A stretch of 64,000 nt of DNA from Novosphingobium sp. Lineage in GTDB: Bacteria > Pseudomonadota > Alphaproteobacteria > Sphingomonadales > Sphingomonadaceae. The notes under the pieces were generated by a model that ran no database searches, had not been told where the DNA came from, and worked only from the letters and a program-made list of their open reading frames with translations. The stretch spans positions 5,001 through 69,000 of the forward strand of contig NZ_JBCNLP010000006.1 in assembly GCF_039595395.1 (NCBI RefSeq), read 5' to 3'. The position numbers were made by a program, and so were the translations under genes. Position 1 is the first letter of the stretch, and each line of letters starts with the position of its first letter. Below are positions 7,822 through 17,130 of the stretch, one piece after another.

Positions 7822-9252
7822 CTAGGAAGACCACCCGCCGCCCAATGCCTCAAACAGGGCGGCCGTATCGGTGAGTCGCGCGGTCTGTGCCTGCACCAGC
7901 GCCTGCTCGGCCTGACGCAGCGTCTGTTCCGCGGCCAGCATGGTGGCAAAAGCGATCTGGCCCTGCTGATACTGGCGCTGGGCGATGATCAGGCTGGCCT
8001 CAGCGCTGCGCTGGGCTTGCACCGCGGCATCCAGCGCGGCGGCATCGCTCTGCAGCGCCTGCAACACATCGGCGACATTCTGAAACGCCCCCAGCACCGC
8101 CGAGCGATATTGCGCATCCGCCTGCCGGTAAGCCGCCTGAGCCGCCCGCTGTTTGTGAAGCAGGCTGCCGCCCGCAAAGATCGGCTGTGTGATCCCGCTC
8201 CCCACGGACCAGAAACTGTTGGCCACGGACAGCAGATTGCTCCAGCCCCCCGATTGGCCGCCTGCGCTGGCGCTCAGCGTCAGTTGCGGCAGGCGGTTGG
8301 CGATGGCCACGCCCACACCCGCGCTGGCAGCATGGAGATTGGCCTCCGCCGCGCGCACATCCGGGCGCTGCCTTACCAGCGCCGAGGGCAGGGACAGCGG
8401 CAGATCGCGGGGCAGGGTGACCTGATCGAGATCGATCCCGGCGACCGGCCCATCTCCCGCGCTGCCGCCGGTCAGGTAGGCCAGCAGATCGCGGCTTTGC
8501 GCCAAGGCACGCTGCAAGGGGGGCAAAGCCGCGCGGCTCTGGGCCAGCAACGCCTCCTGCGCCAGCACATCGGCGCCCGCCGCCTGACCCTGCGCCTGCT
8601 GGCGGTGCAGGATCTCCAGGGTCTCGCTCTGGATGGCGATCATGCGTTGCTGCGCGGCGATCTGGCCGCGCAGGGAGGCCTCCTGAAAGGCGGTGGCGGC
8701 CACGGTGTTGATCAGCGAGATGCGCGCGCCTTCGGTCTGGAAGCGCTGGGCGTCGAACTGGGCATGGGCCTGCTCCACCCCGCGCCGGTTGGCGCCGAAG
8801 AGGTCGAGCGTATAGCCCACCGTCACCTGAGCGGTCTGCAGGCTGTAGGTATAGCTGTTGTCCCCTGGCACGGCCGAGAGATATTGCGAGCTCTTGTTGC
8901 GGCTGCTGCCCGCCCCGGCATCCACCGAGGGGAACAGCACGCCGCGCTGTGCCCGCCAGCTTTCCCTGGCCTGATCCAGAGCGGCGCGCGCAGCGGCCAG
9001 ATCGCTGTTGGCGGCCAAAGCGCGGGTGATCAGCGCATCGAGCTGCTCCGATCCGAACAGGCGCCACCAATCCTGCGCGGGCGCGCCGTCATGCACTTGC
9101 TGCGTGCCACCGGCGAGACCCTCGGGCGCGGCCATCGGTGTGATGGGCTCGGGCGTATAGGCCTGCTGTTTGGGCGCGGCGGGCTGGTGGAAATCGGGAC
9201 CGACCGCGCAGCCGCCCAGCAGCAGAATCAGGCCCAGCGAGGCGCGCTTCAT
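7822..9252 (-). CDS. RND outer-membrane factor (NodT/OprM type)
   Basis: A 476-residue outer-membrane channel lipoprotein. The N-terminus has a lipobox, LLGGCAVGPDF, giving Cys at about residue 15, and GPDFHQP is the usual start of NodT-family proteins. Two repeated outer-membrane efflux domains follow, with the QARESWRAQRG and YRQADAQYRSAV coiled-coil helices. It forms the exit duct of the tripartite pump encoded just upstream. It overlaps the RND gene by four bases (ATGA), so translation is coupled; GGAGGACG precedes its ATG. It is the last gene of the minus-strand efflux operon. Confidence 0.9.
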   Translation of the reverse strand: MKRASLGLILLLGGCAVGPDFHQPAAPKQQAYTPEPITPMAAPEGLAGGTQQVHDGAPAQDWWRLFGSEQLDALITRALAANSDLAAARAALDQARESWRAQRGVLFPSVDAGAGSSRNKSSQYLSAVPGDNSYTYSLQTAQVTVGYTLDLFGANRRGVEQAHAQFDAQRFQTEGARISLINTVAATAFQEASLRGQIAAQQRMIAIQSETLEILHRQQAQGQAAGADVLAQEALLAQSRAALPPLQRALAQSRDLLAYLTGGSAGDGPVAGIDLDQVTLPRDLPLSLPSALVRQRPDVRAAEANLHAASAGVGVAIANRLPQLTLSASAGGQSGGWSNLLSVANSFWSVGSGITQPIFAGGSLLHKQRAAQAAYRQADAQYRSAVLGAFQNVADVLQALQSDAAALDAAVQAQRSAEASLIIAQRQYQQGQIAFATMLAAEQTLRQAEQALVQAQTARLTDTAALFEALGGGWSS

Positions 9253-12200
9253 GCCACGTCCTCCTGATGCCGGACGGGGTGGGGCTGGCGCTTGGAGAAG
9301 AGGTCGATCATCACCGGCAGCACGATCAGGATCAGCACCGGGGCCAGCAGAATGCCGCCCACCACCACCAGCGCCAGCGGCTTCTGCACCTGAGAGCCGA
9401 TCCCGCTGGACAAGGCGGCGGGCAGCAGGCCGACACAGGCCGCGATGCAGGTCATCATCACCGGACGGAAGCGGGTGCGCGCGGCATGCAGCACCGCTTC
9501 GCTACGTGCCATGCCGCTGCCCAGCAACTGGTTGAAATAGGCCAGCACCAGAATGCCCTCCATCACCGAAATCCCGAACAGCCCGATAAAGCCGATCGCC
9601 GCCGAAACGCTGAAGGCCGTGCCGGTAAAGGCCAGAATCAGCACGCCGCCCACCAGCGCCATGGGCATCACGCTGGCCGCCAGCGCCATATCCGTCAGCG
9701 AGCCGAAGTTGAGGAACAGCAGCAGCATGATCAGCGCCAGGCTGATCGGCACCACCACCTCAAGGCGGGCCATGGCGGCCTGAAGGTCGCCGAACTCGCC
9801 CACCCATTCGAGGCGGCTGCCCGGCGGCAGGCTGACCTGCCTGTCGATCTTCTGCTGGGCTTCCAGCACCGCGCCGCCCAGATCGCGCCCGCGCACGCTG
9901 AACTTGATCGGGATGTAGCGCGACTGGTTCTCGCGATAGATAAAGGAATAGCCCGAAACGAGGTTCACATCGGCCACGGTGGAAAGCGGCACCTGCGCCA
10001 CCCCGCCAGTGGAATTAGGCACGGCCACAGGAATGGCGCGAATAGCATCGAGCCGATCACGGAACTGGGGGGCCAGACGGATCATGATCGGGAAGTTGCG
10101 ATCCGACCCATACTCATAGAGGTTGCCCGCCGCCTGACCGCCGATCGCCGCCTGCACCACCGCGTTGATATCGCCGGGGGCGAGGCCGTAATGCGCCGCC
10201 TTGTCGCGGTTGATCTTGATGTTCACCGTGGGCTGGCCCAGCGCATCGAAGACCGACAGATCGGTGATGCCGCGCACCCCGGCCATGATGTTTTTGATCT
10301 GATAGGCTGTCTTTTCCAGCGATTCCAGATCATTGCCGTAGAGCTTCACCGAATTGGCGCCCTTCACGCCGCTGGCGGCTTCCTCGACATTGTCCTCGAT
10401 GTTTTGGGAGAAATTGAACTCCACGCCGGGGAAGGGCGCGGCCAGCTCCTCATTGACCTGTTTGGTCAGCTTGTCCTTGGTCATGCCGCTGGGCCACTGG
10501 CTGGTGGGCTTGAGGGGCACGTAAAATTCGGCGTTGAAGAAGCCGGTGGTGTCGGTGCCGTCATCGGGGCGGCCCAGTTGCGAGATCACCGTCTTAACCT
10601 CGGGATATTTCATCAGCATATGGCGCATGCGGTTCACATGGCCCTGCGCTTCCTCAAGGCTGATCGAGGGGGGCAGCGTGGCGCGGATCCAGAAATTGCC
10701 CTCCTCCAGCTTGGGCAGGAATTCCAGACCCAGGCCACCCACCGCGATCCCCGCCGCCAGCAGCAGCGCGCCCATCCCGCCCAGCGCGACGATGCGGTTG
10801 GCCAGCGCGAAACGGATCGCCGGATCATAGACGCGGCGCATGGCGCGCACGATCAGCGTTTCCTTCTCCTCCTCATGCTCGCGCAGCAGCAGGGCCGACA
10901 GCACCGGCGCCACGGTGAAGGTGGCGATCAGCCCGCCGACGATGGCATAGGCATAGGTCTTGGCCATCGGCCCGAAGATATGCCCCTCCACGCCTGACAG
11001 GGTGAAGAGCGGCAGAAACCCGGCGATGATGATCGCGGCGGCGAAGAAGATCGCCCGGTTCACCTCTGTGGCGGACAGCTCGATGATGCCCAGCTTGCCG
11101 AAGAAGCTCTGGATGCCGCCCTGATGGTCGAGCGCGCCGGTGGCGGCAAAACGCTGCTTCGGAGGCTGCGCCAGATGGCGGAAGATGTTCTCCACCATGA
11201 TGACCGTGGCATCCACGATCAGCCCGAAATCGATGGCGCCGACCGAGAGCAGATTGGCCGACTCCCCGCGCAGCACCATGATGATGATGGCAAAGGCCAA
11301 AGCGAAAGGAATGGTCGCCGCCACGATGACAGCGCTGCGCAAGGTGCCCAGAAACACCCATTGCACCAGGAAAATCAGCACCACGCCGAAGATCATGTTC
11401 TCCAGCACGGTATGGGTGGTGACATCGATCAGATCGGTGCGGTCATAGATCTTTTCCAGATGGACACCGGGGGGCAGAATGCCCTCCTTGTTGACCTTGT
11501 CGATCTCGGCTTCCACGGCTTTCAGGGTTGGCAGGCTGGCCTCGCCCCGGCGCATCAGGATGATGCCCTGAACGATGTCGTCATCCTCATCCTGACCCAC
11601 AATGCCCAGACGCGGTTCATTCCCCACCGAAACCGTGGCGATGTCCTTCACCTGCACCGGGCGGCCCCCGGCGGGCGTGGCCACCAGCGTGTCGCGAATA
11701 TCGTCCATCGTGTGGATCAGGCCCACGCCGCGCACCACGGCGGCCTGCGGGCCAAGCTGGATCGTCTGGCCGCCCACATTGCCATTGGCGTTGTTGATGG
11801 CGGTCAGCACCTGCGCCAGCGAGAGGCCATAGCTCACCAGCTTGCGCTGATCGACGGTGACTTCGTAGGTCTTGCTCTTGCCGGCCCAGCCATTGACGTC
11901 GATCACGCCGGGCACCGCCTTGAAGCGGCGCTGCAGGATCCAGTCCTGAATGGTCTTGAGATCGGTGACCGAATAATTCTTCGGCCCGCGAATGCGATAG
12001 CGATAGATCTCGCCGATGGGGCTGGTGGGCGAGATGCCCGGCTGCGCGCCATTGGGCATCGGCGGCAATTGCGACAGGGCATTGATGACCTGCTGCTTGG
12101 CCTGCTCGTAATCATAGTCGAAGGTGAATTGCACGCGCACGTCGGACAGGCCGAAGAGCGAGATCGTCTCCACCTTCTTGACGTTCTTGATGCCCGCCAG

Positions 12201-12413
12201 CTGGATTTCGACCGGAATGGTGATCGAACGCTCGATCTCGCTGGCCGATTGACCGCTGTTTTGCGTGACGATCTCGACCATGGGGGGCACGGGATCGGGG
12301 TAGGCCTCGATGTTGAGCAGACGGAAGGCGACAGCGCCCCCGGCCAGAAACACGCCCAGCACGATCAGCACCATGATGCGCTGACGCAGGGCAAAGGCGA
12401 CGATGGGGTTCAT
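9249..12413 (-). CDS. Heavy-metal efflux RND transporter, CusA/CzcA family
   Basis: A 1054-residue inner-membrane proton-driven pump. The N-terminus MNPIVAFALRQRIMVLIVLG is TM1; two large periplasmic loops and 12 TM segments follow. The TM4 motif AIDFGLIVDATVIMVEN carries the two Asp and the Glu typical of the heavy-metal (HME) branch rather than the drug-exporting branch. The ATG at 12413 is chosen because the upstream frame is Arg/His-rich non-coding-like sequence overlapping the fusion-protein gene. The stop overlaps the outer-membrane factor. Substrate is one or more of Cu, Ag, Zn, Co, Cd or Ni; sequence alone does not decide, though the adjoining two-component system points to metal sensing. 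Confidence 0.92.
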   Translation of the reverse strand: MNPIVAFALRQRIMVLIVLGVFLAGGAVAFRLLNIEAYPDPVPPMVEIVTQNSGQSASEIERSITIPVEIQLAGIKNVKKVETISLFGLSDVRVQFTFDYDYEQAKQQVINALSQLPPMPNGAQPGISPTSPIGEIYRYRIRGPKNYSVTDLKTIQDWILQRRFKAVPGVIDVNGWAGKSKTYEVTVDQRKLVSYGLSLAQVLTAINNANGNVGGQTIQLGPQAAVVRGVGLIHTMDDIRDTLVATPAGGRPVQVKDIATVSVGNEPRLGIVGQDEDDDIVQGIILMRRGEASLPTLKAVEAEIDKVNKEGILPPGVHLEKIYDRTDLIDVTTHTVLENMIFGVVLIFLVQWVFLGTLRSAVIVAATIPFALAFAIIIMVLRGESANLLSVGAIDFGLIVDATVIMVENIFRHLAQPPKQRFAATGALDHQGGIQSFFGKLGIIELSATEVNRAIFFAAAIIIAGFLPLFTLSGVEGHIFGPMAKTYAYAIVGGLIATFTVAPVLSALLLREHEEEKETLIVRAMRRVYDPAIRFALANRIVALGGMGALLLAAGIAVGGLGLEFLPKLEEGNFWIRATLPPSISLEEAQGHVNRMRHMLMKYPEVKTVISQLGRPDDGTDTTGFFNAEFYVPLKPTSQWPSGMTKDKLTKQVNEELAAPFPGVEFNFSQNIEDNVEEAASGVKGANSVKLYGNDLESLEKTAYQIKNIMAGVRGITDLSVFDALGQPTVNIKINRDKAAHYGLAPGDINAVVQAAIGGQAAGNLYEYGSDRNFPIMIRLAPQFRDRLDAIRAIPVAVPNSTGGVAQVPLSTVADVNLVSGYSFIYRENQSRYIPIKFSVRGRDLGGAVLEAQQKIDRQVSLPPGSRLEWVGEFGDLQAAMARLEVVVPISLALIMLLLFLNFGSLTDMALAASVMPMALVGGVLILAFTGTAFSVSAAIGFIGLFGISVMEGILVLAYFNQLLGSGMARSEAVLHAARTRFRPVMMTCIAACVGLLPAALSSGIGSQVQKPLALVVVGGILLAPVLILIVLPVMIDLFSKRQPHPVRHQEDVA

Positions 12414-12427
12414 ATCCGCGTTACCCC

Positions 12428-13672
12428 TCAATCGGCTTTGGCGCCGCGGTCGATAAACAGGCTGCCCGCGGTGACGACCGTGTCGCCATCCTTCAGCCCG
12501 CCGGTGATCTCCACGCGGCCATCCACCGTGGCGCCGGTGGTGACAGGGCGCAGGCCCAGGCGATGCGTGCGGGGCAAAGCGATCCACACGCGGGCGGTGT
12601 TGCCCTCATAGATCACCGCCTCCTGGTCGACGGAGAGCGATTGCCGCTCGCTGCCCGTCAGCAGCGAGAAAGTGGCGAAGGTTTCCGGCTTCAAATGGCC
12701 GTCGTGATTGGCGATTTCGGCGCGCACCAGCAGGCGGCGGGAGGCAGGGTCGATGCTGGGCGCGACATAGGTGAGCCGCGCCTGCAAGGCCTGCCCGACA
12801 TAGGGCCGCACCTGAACCATCTGGCCGATATGGGCGCGCGGCGCATCCTCCTCGCGCAGATTGCCCACCAGCCAGACCTTGCGGAAGTCGGAGATGGTGA
12901 AGGCCTGCGTGGCATTGCCGCCGCCCGATACGCTGCCGATGTTCTGGCCCAGACCGATCAGCCGCTGGGTGACGATCCCGTCGACCGGCGCCCGCACGAT
13001 GGCCTCGCCATGGCCACTGGCACCGGCGCCATCGGCGCCAAGGATGCGCAGGCGGTTCTGCACCGCGACCAGCCCGGCCTGCGCATTGCGGCGCGCGGCG
13101 TCCGCGCTGGCCAGATCGGTCTGGCTCTGCTGCCAGTCCTTCAGCGCGGCGCCCTTGTGGTCATAGAGGTCGTGCTGGCGCGCTTCGGCATCGTGGCTCT
13201 GGCGGTATTGCGCCTCGGCCGAGGCGATGGCGCCGCGTGCGCTGACCAGATCGCTTTGCGCCTGCACGAATTCGCTGGCGACCACGGTGAACAGCGGCGT
13301 GCCCGCATGCACCAGATCGCCCGCCTTGGCCATGATCCGCACGACCCGCCCCGTATAGGGCGAGAAGACCGGCGTGGTCAGATCATCGTCCACCGCGATC
13401 TTGCCGTCGCTGGTGGCGGCATCGGTAAAGTTGCTGGCGTGGACGGTCTCGAAGCGCAAGGTCGCCCATTCGCGGTCGGTGGCGGCGAAGGTGCCGTCCT
13501 GCGGGGGAGCAGGCGGCGGGGGCGGCGGCGGCATGATCGCATGCCACAGCAGCGGCACCAGCCAGAACAGCGCGATCACCACCGCCAGCAAGGCGCCCGT
13601 GATCCACCATTGCCGGTGCCTGCCCAGCACGGGCACGGGCGTGTCCTGTCCATCCGTGGCGATATGATCCAT
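12428..13672 (-). CDS. Membrane-fusion protein (CusB/CzcB type) of RND pump
   Basis: A periplasmic adaptor of about 414 residues. An N-terminal anchor WWITGALLAVVIALFWLVPLLW is followed by a Pro run, a barrel-sandwich hybrid segment (PYTGRVVRIMAKAGDLVHAG), a long alpha-helical hairpin (SEFVQAQSDL to QAGLVAVQNRL), and the second lipoyl half (IVRAPVDGIVTQRLIGLGQN). It links the RND pump to the outer-membrane channel. The ATG at 13672 is preferred to TTG at 13693, since the TTG lies inside an intercistronic hairpin. It precedes the pump gene by 14 bases in the same operon. No His-rich metal-binding N-terminus is present, unlike many CzcB proteins. Confidence 0.9.
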   Translation of the reverse strand: MDHIATDGQDTPVPVLGRHRQWWITGALLAVVIALFWLVPLLWHAIMPPPPPPPAPPQDGTFAATDREWATLRFETVHASNFTDAATSDGKIAVDDDLTTPVFSPYTGRVVRIMAKAGDLVHAGTPLFTVVASEFVQAQSDLVSARGAIASAEAQYRQSHDAEARQHDLYDHKGAALKDWQQSQTDLASADAARRNAQAGLVAVQNRLRILGADGAGASGHGEAIVRAPVDGIVTQRLIGLGQNIGSVSGGGNATQAFTISDFRKVWLVGNLREEDAPRAHIGQMVQVRPYVGQALQARLTYVAPSIDPASRRLLVRAEIANHDGHLKPETFATFSLLTGSERQSLSVDQEAVIYEGNTARVWIALPRTHRLGLRPVTTGATVDGRVEITGGLKDGDTVVTAGSLFIDRGAKAD

Positions 13673-13682
13673 GCGCTGCGAC

Positions 13683-13702
13683 CCCGATTGCAAACAATCG
13701 GG
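13683..13702 (-). other. Intercistronic hairpin, sensor kinase / fusion protein
   Basis: CCCGATTG-caaa-CAATCGGG is an 8-bp perfect stem with a 4-base loop, in the 69-bp gap between the sensor kinase stop and the fusion-protein start. No T-run follows on either strand, so it is more likely an attenuator or mRNA-stabilising stem than a full terminator. Confidence 0.5.
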
Positions 13703-13741
13703 CCGGGCTAGGCGGGCTTGCTTACATGAACCTTACGGGGC

Positions 13742-15097
13742 TCAGGCTGGCGGCAAATGCAGCGTAAAACAGGCCCCTCCCAGCGGCGAGGCCCCGGTTT
13801 CCAGCCGTCCGCGATGCACCTCGACGATGCGCTGGACGATGGAGAGGCCCAGCCCGGCGCCGTCGCTGCGGCGGTGGTCGGCGCGCCAGAAGCGGCGGGC
13901 CAGCTTGCCGTGATCGGCTTGAGCGATGCCGGGGCCGTCATCGGCCACACTGACGCTGCCGGAGGGGGCCAGCGCCACCTCGATCACCGTGCCGCCCGGC
14001 GTGTGGAGCAGGGCGTTCTCGATCAGATTGGTCAGCGCCATGGTCAGCAGGCCCGCATTGCCGGTCACCATCACCGCAGCTTCACCGCCCAGCACGGCGA
14101 TGGTGCGCCCCTCGGCCAGCACGCGCGGGGTCATCTCGGCCACGGTGGCAATGGCGACCTCGCCCAGATCGAGCGGGGCCAGCGAGGCCTTGGCGGCATT
14201 CTCCATGCTGGCCAGATCGCGCAATTGCGCCAGCACATGCGTCATGCGGGCGATCTCCCCCTCCAGCCCCGCGCGCTGGGGCGCATCGCCCAGCGTGGCG
14301 ACCTGCAGTTGCATCGTGGCCAGCGGCGTGCGCAATTCATGCGCCACATTGCCGGCAAACTCCTCCACCTGATGCAGCGCGGCGGAGAGGCGCTCGATCA
14401 GATCATTGGTGGCATGAACCAGCACACGCGCCTCGGCGGGCAGGCCGCTTTCATCGATCCGCGCGCCGGGCGTGCGGGGATGGATGGCGGCGGCGTTGCG
14501 CGCGGCGCGGCGCAGACCCCGCAGCGATCCCCACAGGATGATGCCATTGACCAGCGGCATCAGCGCCAGCAGCCCCACCAGCACCACCCAATAGGTGCCG
14601 AGGAATTTGCGCACCACATCGTCCACCACGGCGCCGGGCTGGGTCTGATCCTGCGTGACCACCACCCAGAGGTGCTGCTCACCTTGCCGGATGGGCAGGC
14701 TCAACCCGACCAAGGGGCCGATCTCGAACCGGTGCGGCGTGGCTCCGCGCAGATCGGCGGGCCAACTGGCGGGCTGGGCAAAGCGGCTGGCGGCCAGCGT
14801 GCGGCCCTGCGCGTCCAGCACCGCATAGGCGCGCCCGTCATAGCCCGAGGCGTAGATCGGCTGCTCGGTGGCGGGCAGGGCCATGCGCCATGTGCCGTCG
14901 GGCGCAGGCCGCATCGCGGAGGCAAGCATCTGGGCCTGCTGGCGCAGCATATCCTTCTCGATTGTCGCCACCGAACTGCGCATCACCGATTGCGCCAGCA
15001 GCGGCAGCAGCACGCAGGCGACCAGAATGGTGATCGCCTCGACCAGCAGAATGCGCGTCAGCAGAGCGCCGGAGAGGTGGCGCAGGCGCGGGATCAT
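13742..15097 (-). CDS. Sensor histidine kinase of metal-efflux operon
   Basis: A 451-residue inner-membrane kinase. TM1 spans about residues 12-38 and TM2 about 168-192, enclosing a periplasmic sensor of roughly 130 residues without obvious His/Cys clusters. A HAMP-like linker leads to the phospho-acceptor block HELRTPLATMQ, then NLIENALLHTP (N box), DDGPGIA (G1) and GAGLGLSIV (G2). It overlaps the response-regulator gene by four bases and is followed by the RND pump genes, so it probably senses the exported metal in the periplasm and activates its own operon. Confidence 0.9.
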   Translation of the reverse strand: MIPRLRHLSGALLTRILLVEAITILVACVLLPLLAQSVMRSSVATIEKDMLRQQAQMLASAMRPAPDGTWRMALPATEQPIYASGYDGRAYAVLDAQGRTLAASRFAQPASWPADLRGATPHRFEIGPLVGLSLPIRQGEQHLWVVVTQDQTQPGAVVDDVVRKFLGTYWVVLVGLLALMPLVNGIILWGSLRGLRRAARNAAAIHPRTPGARIDESGLPAEARVLVHATNDLIERLSAALHQVEEFAGNVAHELRTPLATMQLQVATLGDAPQRAGLEGEIARMTHVLAQLRDLASMENAAKASLAPLDLGEVAIATVAEMTPRVLAEGRTIAVLGGEAAVMVTGNAGLLTMALTNLIENALLHTPGGTVIEVALAPSGSVSVADDGPGIAQADHGKLARRFWRADHRRSDGAGLGLSIVQRIVEVHRGRLETGASPLGGACFTLHLPPA

Positions 15098-15768
15098 TGG
15101 CGCGCCCGCATCAGATAGCCCACGCCGCGCACGGTGACGATCTCGGCCAGACTGCCCGCCTGATCCAGCTTTTGCCGCAGGCGGTGGACATAGACCTCGA
15201 TGGCGTTGGAGCCCAGCGTGTCGCCCGCGCCGAAAAGCTGATCCTCGGCGAGGCGTTTGGTCACCACCAGCCCGGCGCGGCGCATCAGCAGGGCCAGCAG
15301 CGCGCCTTCCCTCTGGGACAGCGCCACGCTTTCACCGTCGACCTTGAGGCCCTGGTTGTCGATATCGAAACTGAGGTTGGCGCAGACCACCTCGCGCCCC
15401 TGAAAGCTGCCGTTGCGGCGCAGCACCGCGCGCAGGCGGGCCATCAGCTCATCGGGCGAGAAGGGCTTGGCGAGGTAATCGTCCGCCCCCTTGTCCAGCC
15501 CGCTGATCCGCGCATCCAGCGTGCCCCGCGCGGTCAGCACGATCACCGGCATGGTGCTGCCCCGTGCCCGCAGGTCCCCCAGCAGCTCCAGCCCGTCACC
15601 ATCGGGCAGGCCCCGGTCGAGGATCAGCGCGGCATAATGGCCCGCGCGCAGCATCAGCGCGGCATCCTCGCGGGCCTGCGCATGGTCCACCGCAAAGCCG
15701 GCCTTGTCGAACACGCCGGTCAGCGCGGAGGCCAGGGCAGCATCATCTTCAACCAGCAGGATGCGCAT
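15094..15768 (-). CDS. OmpR/PhoB-type response regulator
   Basis: A 224-residue regulator. The receiver domain has MRILLVEDD (acidic pocket), LILDRGLPDGDG with the phospho-acceptor Asp at about residue 51, VLTAR (Thr switch) and KGADDYLAKPF (Lys). A winged-helix DNA-binding domain follows (SLSQREGALL-type region, then SNAIEVYVHRLRQKL). It is the first gene of the five-gene minus-strand unit regulator-kinase-fusion protein-RND-outer-membrane factor, and is the expected activator of metal efflux. Confidence 0.92.
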   Translation of the reverse strand: MRILLVEDDAALASALTGVFDKAGFAVDHAQAREDAALMLRAGHYAALILDRGLPDGDGLELLGDLRARGSTMPVIVLTARGTLDARISGLDKGADDYLAKPFSPDELMARLRAVLRRNGSFQGREVVCANLSFDIDNQGLKVDGESVALSQREGALLALLMRRAGLVVTKRLAEDQLFGAGDTLGSNAIEVYVHRLRQKLDQAGSLAEIVTVRGVGYLMRARQ

Positions 15769-15895
15769 GGCGAGGCTCTTCCCGATGATGTTGCAAGCTT
15801 GACCCTTCGAATGGACCGGTGTCGCTGCCTGGGGTCAGGCCGGCCGGTGCATATGTCAAGATGGATAGGCCCGGAACCGGGGGGCGGGGCAAAAA

Positions 15896-17071
15896 TCAGC
15901 CTTCGGGCATCACCCGATGGATAAAGGCGTCGAACAGGGGCACGGTGAAGGCGGTGTCGCCATGCGCCGGGCTGTAGAGCATGCCCTTGGTGATCAGGCT
16001 GTTGCGGGTGGGCGCGACGCTGGACACCTTGAGGCCAAGCTGCTCGGCAATGTCCCCCGAGCGATGCGGGCCGGCGCCCAGCGCGGCCATGGCCCGCAGA
16101 TAGCGCTTTTCCGCTGGGGTCAGCCGGTCGAAACGCACGCGAAAGAAGCTGGCGTCGAGTTCGGCCAGCGCGCTGCGCGTGGCCAGTTCCACATGCTCGA
16201 CCGTGATCGGCGAGCTTTCGGCGGTGTCCCAGCTATGCTTGCCCCATTCCTGCAGGAAATAGGGATAGCCCTGAGTCTGCCCAAACACGGCGTCGAGCGC
16301 TTCGGGTTGAATCGTCTCTTCCTCGCGCTCGATGGGCAGCCGAATCGCGGTGCGGGCGGCATCGGCATCGAGCGGGCCGACCTCGATGAATTCGAACAAT
16401 CGCTCGGCATAGGATTTGGCGCGGCCCATCTGGCCCAGCAATTGCGGCAGGCCCGCCGCCAGCATGGTGACCGGCAGCTGCTTCTGATTGGCCCTGTGCA
16501 GCGCGCTGATCAGCGCGGCGAGCTGTTCCTCGGGCACATATTGCAGCTCGTCGATTACCAGCACGATGGCGCTGTCGCGTTCGCGCGCGGCCTCCCCCAC
16601 CGCCACGATCAGATCGGCCAGATCCGCGTCGAGGTCGCCGCTGTCGGCCAGACCGGGCTCGGGTTTCACATCGAGCGCGACCTCCAGATCGGCATATTTG
16701 ACCTTCAGCTTGGCAAAACCGGCCAGCGCGCGCAGGGCGCGGGTCACGCCTGCCGTGGCCTGCTTCATCCGGTCCATCCGGAGCAGCGCCGCGCGCAGCG
16801 AGGGCACCAGAATGCCGGGCAGCGAGCGATTCTCCGGCGCCTCGATCGAGACGATGGTAAAGCCTTCGCCCTCGGCCGCATCGCGCATGCGCGAGAGCAG
16901 CACGGTCTTGCCCACGCCGCGCAGACCATAGAGAATGCTGGGGCGCGCGGCCCGGCCGACCCGAATCCGGTCCAGCGCGACGGCATTGCGTTCCAGCAGA
17001 TCCTCGCGACCCGCGAGTTCGGGCGGCGGCGTTCCGGCACCGGGAGCGAAGGGGTTGCGGCGGGCATCCAT
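15896..17071 (-). CDS. AAA ATPase with C-terminal winged helix (Orc1/Cdc6-like)
   Basis: A 391-residue P-loop ATPase resembling the AAA_16/archaeal-ATPase group. Walker A is GLRGVGKT (residues 49-56), Walker B is IVLVIDELQ (about 169-177), and LAAGLPQL looks like sensor 1. Residues about 310-380 form a winged helix (KRYLRAMAALGAGPHRSGD, then DIAEQLGLKVSSV), so it probably binds DNA. The cellular role is unknown; members of this group are scattered on plasmids and chromosomes. The gene has no ribosome site: its ATG lies inside a 14-bp arm of a 67-bp interrupted palindrome and about seven bases after a plausible -10 box, suggesting leaderless translation and autoregulation. Confidence 0.75.
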   Translation of the reverse strand: MDARRNPFAPGAGTPPPELAGREDLLERNAVALDRIRVGRAARPSILYGLRGVGKTVLLSRMRDAAEGEGFTIVSIEAPENRSLPGILVPSLRAALLRMDRMKQATAGVTRALRALAGFAKLKVKYADLEVALDVKPEPGLADSGDLDADLADLIVAVGEAARERDSAIVLVIDELQYVPEEQLAALISALHRANQKQLPVTMLAAGLPQLLGQMGRAKSYAERLFEFIEVGPLDADAARTAIRLPIEREEETIQPEALDAVFGQTQGYPYFLQEWGKHSWDTAESSPITVEHVELATRSALAELDASFFRVRFDRLTPAEKRYLRAMAALGAGPHRSGDIAEQLGLKVSSVAPTRNSLITKGMLYSPAHGDTAFTVPLFDAFIHRVMPEG

Positions 17072-17130
17072 AGGAAGCTTATGTCAGTTTATCGAATTTC
17101 TGTAAACTGTCCTAACCTTCCTATGGATGC
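17064..17130. promoter_or_regulatory. 67-bp interrupted palindrome over the ATPase promoter/start
   Basis: Three nested inverted repeats share the same centre (17097): outer perfect 14-bp arms GCATCCATAGGAAG (17064-17077) and its complement (17117-17130); middle CAGTTTA (17085-17091) and TAAACTG (17103-17109); inner GAA-t-TTC. On the minus strand TTTACA and CATAAG, 17 bases apart, look like -35 and -10 boxes within it. The outer arms overlap the ATG of the AAA ATPase gene and the stop codon of the next gene. Confidence 0.75.

Noticed and set aside
12414..12587. Longer N-terminus for the RND pump
   Set aside because: The extra 58 codons are Arg/His-rich, overlap the fusion-protein gene, and precede the canonical MNPIVAFALRQR start.
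9267..12611. Two long plus-strand frames opposite the RND pump
   Set aside because: They mirror conserved pump sequence and are His/Gln/Asp/Arg-rich artefacts of GC-rich third positions.
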